From positions 1 through 10,506 of the forward strand of contig VGEI01000092.1 in the NCBI GenBank assembly GCA_016869415.1: 10,506 nt of DNA, written 5' to 3'. Positions 5,780 through 10,506 of the stretch are shown here, in pieces. Numbering within the stretch: the first letter of the stretch is position 1; each line of letters starts with the position of its first letter. Position numbers and translations under genes: made by a program. This stretch comes from Alphaproteobacteria bacterium. GTDB taxonomy: Bacteria > Pseudomonadota > Alphaproteobacteria > CACIAM-22H2. The notes beneath the pieces were generated by a model. The model saw only the letters and a program-made list of their open reading frames with translations. It was not told where the DNA came from and made no database searches.

Positions 5780-6757
5780 ATGACTTCGTCGGCCACCGCC
5801 GCCTCTTTCCGCTACCGACACCGCCATCTCCTGGGCATCGAGGGGCTTTCGCCGGACGAGATCACCCTCCTCCTCGATCTTGCCGGCAGCTACGTCGAGC
5901 AGAACCGCGCCGCTGAGAAGAAAAGCGACCTGCTGCGTGGTCGCACGGTCATCAACCTCTTCTTCGAGAACTCGACCCGCACGCGTACCTCGTTCGAGCT
6001 CGCCGCCAAACGGCTGGGCGGCGACGTCATCAACATGTCGGCCGATGTCTCCTCGGTGAAGAAGGGCGAGACGCTCATCGACACGGCGATGACCCTCAAT
6101 GCCATGCTGCCCGATGTGCTGATTGTCCGGCACCCGGACTCCGGCGCGGTCAAGCTGCTGTCAGAGAAGGTCAATTGCGCCGTAATCAACGGCGGCGACG
6201 GCACGCACGAGCACCCGACCCAGGCCCTGCTCGACGCGCTGGCTATCCGCCGCCACAAGGGGCGGCTGCAGGGCCTGACCGTCGCCATCTGCGGCGACAT
6301 CCTGCACATCCGGGTGGCGCGATCGAACATCCATCTGCTGATTTCCATGGGCGCGCGGGTGCGGGTGATCGGACCGCCCACCCTGATGCCCTCGGCCATC
6401 GACCGGCTGGGCGTCGAGGTCTTCCACGACATGAAGGCGGGGCTGATCGATTGCGACATCGTCATGATGCTGCGCCTGCAGCTCGAGCGCATGCAGGGCG
6501 CCTTCGTGCCGTCGACCCGCGAGTATTTCCACTTCTACGGCCTGACCCGCGAAAAGCTGGCACTGGCCAAGCCGGATGCATTGGTCATGCACCCTGGCCC
6601 GATGAACCGCGGCGTGGAGATCGACAGCGAGGTGGCCGACGACATCGACCGCTCGCTAATCCGCGAACAGGTCGAGATGGGTGTCGCGGTGCGCATGGCC
6701 TGCCTCGACGTGCTGACCCGTAACAGCCTGCGCAACGCCGCAGGAGACGAGCGGTGA
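5780..6757 (+). CDS. pyrB: aspartate carbamoyltransferase, catalytic subunit
   Basis: A 325-residue ATCase catalytic chain that condenses carbamoyl phosphate with L-aspartate to N-carbamoyl-L-aspartate, the first committed step of pyrimidine synthesis. The carbamoyl phosphate site is intact: ENSTRTRTSFE with Ser65-Thr-Arg-Thr-Arg69, SSVKKGET (91-98), VRHPDSG (116-122) and HPTQ (145-148). The aspartate side is also present: LRLQ (231-234) and HPGPMNRGVEID (271-282). The frame is open upstream to TTG at 5705, but the extra 25 residues do not resemble the family and cover the leader hairpins. ATG at 5780 has only a weak AAGG site. It overlaps the pyrC' gene by 4 bases. No pyrI-like regulatory chain is present, which fits the class of ATCases that assemble with a dihydroorotase-like partner. 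Confidence 0.96.
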   Translation: MTSSATAASFRYRHRHLLGIEGLSPDEITLLLDLAGSYVEQNRAAEKKSDLLRGRTVINLFFENSTRTRTSFELAAKRLGGDVINMSADVSSVKKGETLIDTAMTLNAMLPDVLIVRHPDSGAVKLLSEKVNCAVINGGDGTHEHPTQALLDALAIRRHKGRLQGLTVAICGDILHIRVARSNIHLLISMGARVRVIGPPTLMPSAIDRLGVEVFHDMKAGLIDCDIVMMLRLQLERMQGAFVPSTREYFHFYGLTREKLALAKPDALVMHPGPMNRGVEIDSEVADDIDRSLIREQVEMGVAVRMACLDVLTRNSLRNAAGDER

Positions 6758-8082
6758 CGGCCCAGCGCGTGGAGCCGGGCGCCCGGGGCGGACCGCCGCT
6801 GGCCCTGGTCAATGTTCGGCTGCTCGACCCGGCCAGCAACACCGACCAGCGCGGCGGGCTGGTGATTTCCGATGGCACAATCGCCGAGGTCGGGCCGCAT
6901 CTCGCCCGGGCCGGTGCCGTGGCCGGCATCGAAGCCATCGATGGCGATGCGGCATGCTTGGCGCCCGGCTTGGTCGACATGCGCGTACAGTTGCGCGAGC
7001 CCGGCGAGGAGCACAAGGAAACCTTCGCCACGGCCAGCACGGCCGCCGCCGGCGGCGGCATCACCAGCATGGTGGCGCTGCCGAACACCCATCCGGTGAT
7101 CGACGACGCGGCGCTGGTTGAGTCGATCGCGCGGCGGGCGCGCGAAACCAGCCGGGTGCGCGTCTTCACGTACGCCGCCGTCACCCGCGGCCTGGCCGGC
7201 AAAGAGATGACCGAGTTTGGCCTCCTCGCTGCGGCCGGCGCGCTGGGCTTCACCGACGGGCTGCATCCAGTCGCCAACTCGCAGGTCATGCGCCGTGCGC
7301 TGTTCTACGCCTCGACCTTCGGCAAGGTGATCATCCAGCATCCCGAGGATCCGGGGCTCGGCGGCAATGGCGGCATGAACGCCGGCGAGATCGCCACGCG
7401 GCTCGGCCTGCCCAGCATCCCGCCGCTGGCCGAGGTCATGCAGGTCGAGCGCGACCTGCGCCTTGCCCAGATGGCGAACGGGCGGCTGCACATCCCGCAT
7501 GTCTCGACCGGTGCGGCGATCAACGCCATCCGCCGGGCCAAGGCGCGCGGCGGCAAGGTCACCTGCGACACCGCCCCACCCTATTTCGCGCTCAACGAGA
7601 TCGCCGTCGGCGACTACCGTACCTTCGCCAAACTCTCGCCCCCGCTGCGCGGCGAATCCGACCGGCGCGCGGTCATCGAGGGCCTCAAGGACGGCACGAT
7701 CGACGCCATCGCCTCCGATCACGCACCGCAGGACCAGGAGGCCAAACGCCTGCCCTTCGCCCAGGCAGCCGTCGGTATGATCGGCCTCGAGACGCTGCTC
7801 TGCATCTCGCTCGACCTCGTGCACAACAAGCACCTGACGCTGCTCGATATGCTGCGCAAGATGACCGTGGCGCCGGCCTCGATCCTCGGCCTGCCCTACG
7901 GCAAGCTGGCCAAGGGCGCGCCCGCCGATCTGGTGATGTTCGATCCCGAGCGGGCCTGGAAGATCGCCGAGAAGGATTTCCGCTCGAAGTCCAAGAACTC
8001 GCCGTTCGACGGGCGGCCGGTACAGGGCCGCGTCATGCGCACCTGGATCGCCGGCCGCACTGCCTTCGCGTTAGCGGCCTAA
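6754..8082 (+). CDS. pyrC': dihydroorotase homologue lacking the metal-binding His-x-His, probable non-catalytic ATCase partner
   Basis: A 442-residue amidohydrolase-fold protein with the dihydroorotase layout. The first metal motif, normally DMHVHLR, reads DMRVQLREPG: Arg77 and Gln79 replace both histidines. Other landmarks remain: LPNTHP (109-114), QHPED (195-199), HIPHVST (246-252) and ASDHAP (320-325). The carbamate/aspartate region reads FTDGL instead of FTDDG. From family knowledge, pseudo-dihydroorotases of this type (pyrC' of Pseudomonas, and pyrB neighbours in alphaproteobacteria) do not make dihydroorotate but are needed for the ATCase complex. The GTG start overlaps the pyrB stop by 4 bases with GGAG 7 bases upstream, so the two chains are made together. 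A catalytic pyrC should exist elsewhere in the genome. The stop codon overlaps that of the convergent lacI-family gene. Confidence 0.9.
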   Translation: MTAQRVEPGARGGPPLALVNVRLLDPASNTDQRGGLVISDGTIAEVGPHLARAGAVAGIEAIDGDAACLAPGLVDMRVQLREPGEEHKETFATASTAAAGGGITSMVALPNTHPVIDDAALVESIARRARETSRVRVFTYAAVTRGLAGKEMTEFGLLAAAGALGFTDGLHPVANSQVMRRALFYASTFGKVIIQHPEDPGLGGNGGMNAGEIATRLGLPSIPPLAEVMQVERDLRLAQMANGRLHIPHVSTGAAINAIRRAKARGGKVTCDTAPPYFALNEIAVGDYRTFAKLSPPLRGESDRRAVIEGLKDGTIDAIASDHAPQDQEAKRLPFAQAAVGMIGLETLLCISLDLVHNKHLTLLDMLRKMTVAPASILGLPYGKLAKGAPADLVMFDPERAWKIAEKDFRSKSKNSPFDGRPVQGRVMRTWIAGRTAFALAA

Positions 8083-9122
8083 GCGCTCCGGCGGATCTGC
8101 AGGTCGAATCCGAGATCGACGGCCCGGCGCAGATGCGTCTGCCCGGCGAAGCGCGCCAGCAGCATTGCCGCCGTCTCGCGGCCGATCGCCTCGCGCGGCG
8201 GCCGGATCGTGGTCAGCGGCGGCACGCAGGAGGCGGCGAAATCGAGATCGCCGAAGCCCGCGATGGACAGGTGCTGCGGCACTGCGATGCCGCGGCGCTG
8301 GCATTCGAACAGTGCGCCCAGCGCCAGTACATCGTTCGAACAATAGAGCGCATCCATTTCCACCTGCCGCACCAGCAGGTCGGCAAGCGCCGGCCCGCCC
8401 AGGGCGACACTCGAGCGGCTTGGCAGGTCGATCACCGTCGCCGGCAGCCCGGCGGCCGTCACTGCCTCGCGATAGCCTTCGGCACGCTGGGCGGCGCGCT
8501 GGTCGCTGGTCATGATCGCACCGACGAAAACGATGCGGCGGCGCCCCTTCTCGATCAGGTACTGCGTCATGCTCCGGCCCGCCGCGCGATGCGAGAAACC
8601 TATGGCGATATCGATGGCGCCCTCGGAGACATCCCACATCTCGACCACGGGGATGCGCGCGGCCCGCAGCAGACGCACGGTGCGTTCGGAATGGCGCAGG
8701 CCGGTGAGCACCATCGCGGCGGGCGACCAGGCAAGAAACGCCTCGACCAGTGCCTCCTCGCGAGCCTCCGAATAGTCGGTGCTGCCGTCGAGCACCTGCC
8801 AGCCGGCGGACGACAGCAGCCCGCTCAGCGTGTCGATCGTACCTGCGAAGAACGAGTTGAGGATCGAGGGCACGACAACGCCGACGGTACGGCCACGCGC
8901 GGCCGCCAGGCCACCGGCCATCAGATTGGGCACATAGCCCAGCCGATCCACTGCCGAGCGTACCCTGCCCGCCAGGGAGTCCGAGACGGCGCCCGGCTCG
9001 CGTAGCACGCGGCTGACCGTACTGGTCGACACGCCGGCAAGGCGCGCCACCTCATCCATGGTCACGCGGCCCGATCCGCGCCGCAGGCGGCTATCCGGTT
9101 TTGGCGCGGTGCGGGCGCGCAT
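8079..9122 (-). CDS. LacI-family repressor, GntR (gluconate)-like
   Basis: A 347-residue repressor. The helix-turn-helix headpiece covers about residues 20-66: VTMDEVARLAGVSTSTVSRVL, then the hinge PNLMAGGLAAARGRTVGVVVPS. The periplasmic-binding-protein-like effector domain follows, with STDYSEAREEALVEAFLAWSPAAMVLTG and RIPVVEMWD. These resemble the GntR branch of LacI proteins, whose known effectors are gluconate-type sugar acids. The frame is open up to TTG at 9188, but that codon lies in the gene's own -35 element. ATG at 9122, with GGAG about 11 bases upstream, is the better start. It diverges from the ABC importer operon, and the two identical operators between them suggest that it represses itself and the importer. 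Its 3' end overlaps the pyrC' stop by 4 bases. The effector is not determined by the sequence. Confidence 0.92.
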   Translation of the reverse strand: MRARTAPKPDSRLRRGSGRVTMDEVARLAGVSTSTVSRVLREPGAVSDSLAGRVRSAVDRLGYVPNLMAGGLAAARGRTVGVVVPSILNSFFAGTIDTLSGLLSSAGWQVLDGSTDYSEAREEALVEAFLAWSPAAMVLTGLRHSERTVRLLRAARIPVVEMWDVSEGAIDIAIGFSHRAAGRSMTQYLIEKGRRRIVFVGAIMTSDQRAAQRAEGYREAVTAAGLPATVIDLPSRSSVALGGPALADLLVRQVEMDALYCSNDVLALGALFECQRRGIAVPQHLSIAGFGDLDFAASCVPPLTTIRPPREAIGRETAAMLLARFAGQTHLRRAVDLGFDLQIRRSA

Positions 9123-9160
9123 GCCAAACTCACTCCGAAACCGCTGTAATGGTGACCTGT

Positions 9161-9188
9161 ATGATAGCGCTATCAGAAAATCCGTCAA
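9161..9188 (-). promoter_or_regulatory. probable promoter of the lacI-family gene
   Basis: On the minus strand TTGACG (9188-9183) and TATCAT (9166-9161) are separated by 16 bases. The -10 hexamer is made from one arm of the operator at 9162-9175 plus one flanking base, and the rest of the operator fills the spacer. This leaves a leader of roughly 30 bases before the ATG at 9122. Confidence 0.65.
9162..9175. promoter_or_regulatory. LacI-family operator O1 (perfect palindrome)
   Basis: TGATAGCGCTATCA is a perfect 14-bp palindrome with the central CG pair usual for LacI-family sites. The identity with the second site extends to 16 bases (TATGATAGCGCTATCA, 9160-9175). It covers the spacer and -10 element of the repressor's own promoter, implying autorepression. 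Confidence 0.85.
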
Positions 9189-9230
9189 CTTGAGATGGGG
9201 ATAAATCCATTACGGCCTGAAAGACGGCGA

Positions 9231-9258
9231 TTGACAGCCCATCATTGCCCCATATGAT
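9231..9258 (+). promoter_or_regulatory. strong sigma70-type promoter of the ABC importer operon
   Basis: TTGACA (9231-9236), a perfect -35 consensus, is followed after 16 bases by TATGAT (9253-9258), a 5/6 match to the -10 consensus. Transcription should start near 9265, inside or at the end of the operator, about 40 to 55 bases before the ATPase start. Confidence 0.75.
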
Positions 9259-9268
9259 AGCGCTATCA
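9255..9268. promoter_or_regulatory. LacI-family operator O2 (perfect palindrome)
   Basis: A second exact copy of TGATAGCGCTATCA. It begins inside the -10 hexamer of the importer promoter and reaches past the expected transcription start, a classical repression position. Its centre is 93 bp from that of O1, close to nine helical turns, so both sites could be held on one face by a looped tetramer or by two dimers. Confidence 0.87.
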
Positions 9269-9317
9269 AGAAGGTCAGCTTGGGGAGGAGCAATGCGCCG
9301 GCGATATGGAGCGAGCC

Positions 9318-10420
9318 GTGGCTGATGTCACTCTGCGCGGCGTGGTCAAAGCTACGGCACGCAGCCAGTCGTCCACGGCGTCGACCTCGACATTCGCGCC
9401 GGCGAGTTCTGCGTCCTCGTCGGGCCGTCGGGCTGTGGCAAGAGCACGCTCCTGCGCATGGTTGCCGGGCTTGAATCGATCACCGGCGGCGAGATCCGTA
9501 TCGGCGGCCGGGCGGTCAATGACGTGCCGCCGCGCGACCGCGATATCGCCATGGTCTTCCAGGACTATGCGCTCTACCCGCACAAATCGGTGTTCGAGAA
9601 CCTGGCCTTCGGACTTCGTATTCGCAAACGGCCTGATGCCGAGATTCAGACGCGGGTGAGCGAGGCCGCGCAGATCCTCAAGATCGAGCATCTGCTTGAG
9701 CGGCGCCCCCGTGAGCTCTCCGGTGGCCAACGGCAGCGTGTGGCCATGGGCCGGGCCATCGTCCGCCAGCCCAAGGCCTTCCTGTTCGATGAGCCGCTGT
9801 CCAACCTCGATGCCCTGCTGCGCGCCGAGATGCGGGTCGAGATCAAGAAGCTGCACCAGCGTCTGGGCAGCACCATCATTTACGTCACCCACGACCAGGT
9901 CGAGGCGATGACCCTTGCCGATCGCATCGTGGTGCTGCGCGCCGGGCATATCCTGCAGGTCGGCACGCCTGACGACATCTATAACCGGCCCACCGCCAAG
10001 TTCGTCGCCGGTTTCACCGGCGCACCGCCGATGAACTTCCTGCCCTGCACGGTGAGCGCTGACGGCGCCGAACTTAGTTTGGCCGGAGGCTTGCGCTTCC
10101 ACGTTCCTGCTCCGCGGCGCGAACTGTGCCGGGCCAATGCCGGTCGCGAGCTGCTGTTCGGCATTCGTCCGGAACACATCATGGCCGGCAACGGCCACGG
10201 CCCTGACTGGGTGCCGCTAACCGCAGACGTACTGCTGGTCGAGCCGCTGGGCTCCGACACGCTGGCCCTGCTCCGCCTGGGGGCGGGCGAGCTGACCGGG
10301 CGCTTTCCACCCGATGCCGGGCTGGTGGCTGGCAAGCCAATCGCTGTCTCGCTGCCGGCGAACCGCTTTCATCTCTTCGACCCAAAGACCGAGGCCGCCA
10401 TCCGCGGCCCGGGCTGGTAG
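9318..10420 (+). CDS. ugpC-like: ABC importer ATP-binding protein, MalK/UgpC type, with a one-base frame break near its 5' end
   Basis: The ATPase of a sugar-type (CUT1) importer. Motifs in order: Walker A GPSGCGKST (9422-9448), Q-loop MVFQDYALYPH, signature LSGGQRQRVAMGRA, Walker B FLFDEPLSNLD, and the switch histidine in THDQVEAMTLADR. A C-terminal TOBE-type regulatory region begins near GFTGAPPMNFL. The reading frame is broken. GTG at 9318 (GGAG 6 bases upstream) or ATG at 9306 encodes ADVTLRGVVK, and then SYGTQPVVHGVDL continues in another frame from base 9350. Adding one A to the AAA run at 9348-9350 restores a 367-residue protein of normal family length. The first downstream in-frame ATG (9458) would lose Walker A. 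It lies under the O2-controlled promoter and is followed by a secreted-protein gene. Either a sequencing error or a recent inactivating deletion explains this. Confidence 0.88.
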
Positions 10421-10446
10421 CATCGCTCACATAGCAAGAGACCCTA

Positions 10447-10453
10447 GAGGAGG
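10447..10453 (+). promoter_or_regulatory. strong ribosome binding site of the solute-binding protein gene
   Basis: GAGGAGG, 6 bases before the ATG at 10460, is a near-perfect Shine-Dalgarno sequence. High translation is expected for the abundant periplasmic component of an importer. Confidence 0.7.
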
Positions 10454-10459
10454 CCCGCC

Positions 10460-10506
10460 ATGACCCTGTTCCGACTTGCCGCCGCGGCCGCGCTTGCGTT
10501 GCCGCT
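10460..10506 (+). CDS. probable ABC importer extracellular solute-binding protein (first 15 residues only)
   Basis: The window ends 47 bases into this gene. The visible product, MTLFRLAAAAALALP, has one basic residue followed by an Ala/Leu-rich core, as in the front half of a signal peptide. The gene lies 39 bases after the ATPase stop, on the same strand and behind a strong ribosome site. In CUT1 importer operons the secreted substrate-binding protein commonly sits here. The product is therefore inferred from signal peptide and context; no binding-protein motif is visible yet. Confidence 0.6.
   Translation, partial: MTLFRLAAAAALALP

Noticed and set aside
6535..7833. Minus-strand open frame of 432 codons opposite pyrB and pyrC'
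   Set aside because: It is antisense to two well-supported genes, has no recognisable domain and shows shadow-frame composition.
8133..9005. Plus-strand open frame of 290 codons opposite the lacI-family gene
   Set aside because: It is the antisense shadow of a gene with a clear helix-turn-helix and effector domain, and no family motif is seen.
9348..9351. Programmed -1 frameshift in the ATPase gene
   Set aside because: The codons GTC AAA followed by GCT do not form an X XXY YYZ slippery heptamer, and a -1 shift on AAA would pair poorly with CAA. No downstream stimulator was obvious.

Overview
The window is a GC-rich bacterial chromosome segment with tightly packed genes, 4-base start/stop overlaps and GTG starts. 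It most resembles an alphaproteobacterium. The strongest hint is the pyrB partner, a degenerate dihydroorotase of the type I recall beside pyrB in that class. The TctC (Bug)-type uptake system and the TGATAGCGCTATCA-type LacI operator fit but prove nothing, and I cannot name a genus.

Left part (1-4599): a tripartite tricarboxylate transporter runs leftward (tctC, tctB, then tctA, cut by the window edge). A rightward operon diverges from it: an acyl-CoA dehydrogenase-fold flavoprotein, a class III (CaiB/BaiF) CoA-transferase and a Nudix hydrolase. The flavoprotein lacks both possible catalytic glutamates. It carries Gln, Gly and Arg where, as I recall the published work, 3-sulfinopropionyl-CoA desulfinase has its diagnostic residues. 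Read together, the genes suggest uptake of an organic acid, activation by CoA transfer, and removal of a sulfinate group. This is the most interesting part of the window.

Middle (4600-8082): a TetR-family regulator has a 20-bp palindrome inside its probable promoter. Convergent to it is a 100-residue protein that consists only of the signalling hairpin tip of a chemoreceptor. Then come pyrB, with a leader able to form three tandem stem-loops, and a translationally overlapped dihydroorotase homologue (pyrC') that has lost the metal-binding His-x-His. The latter is probably a structural partner of aspartate carbamoyltransferase.

Right part (8079-10506): a GntR-like LacI-family repressor diverges from an ABC sugar-type importer operon. 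Two identical operators, 93 bp apart, each overlap the -10 element of one of the two back-to-back promoters. The first transporter gene, a MalK/UgpC-type ATPase, has a one-base frame break upstream of its Walker A motif. The next gene, cut by the window edge, begins with a signal peptide and is probably the solute-binding protein. No tRNA, rRNA, CRISPR array, insertion sequence or convincing intrinsic terminator was seen. No gene-free stretch exceeds about 190 bases.
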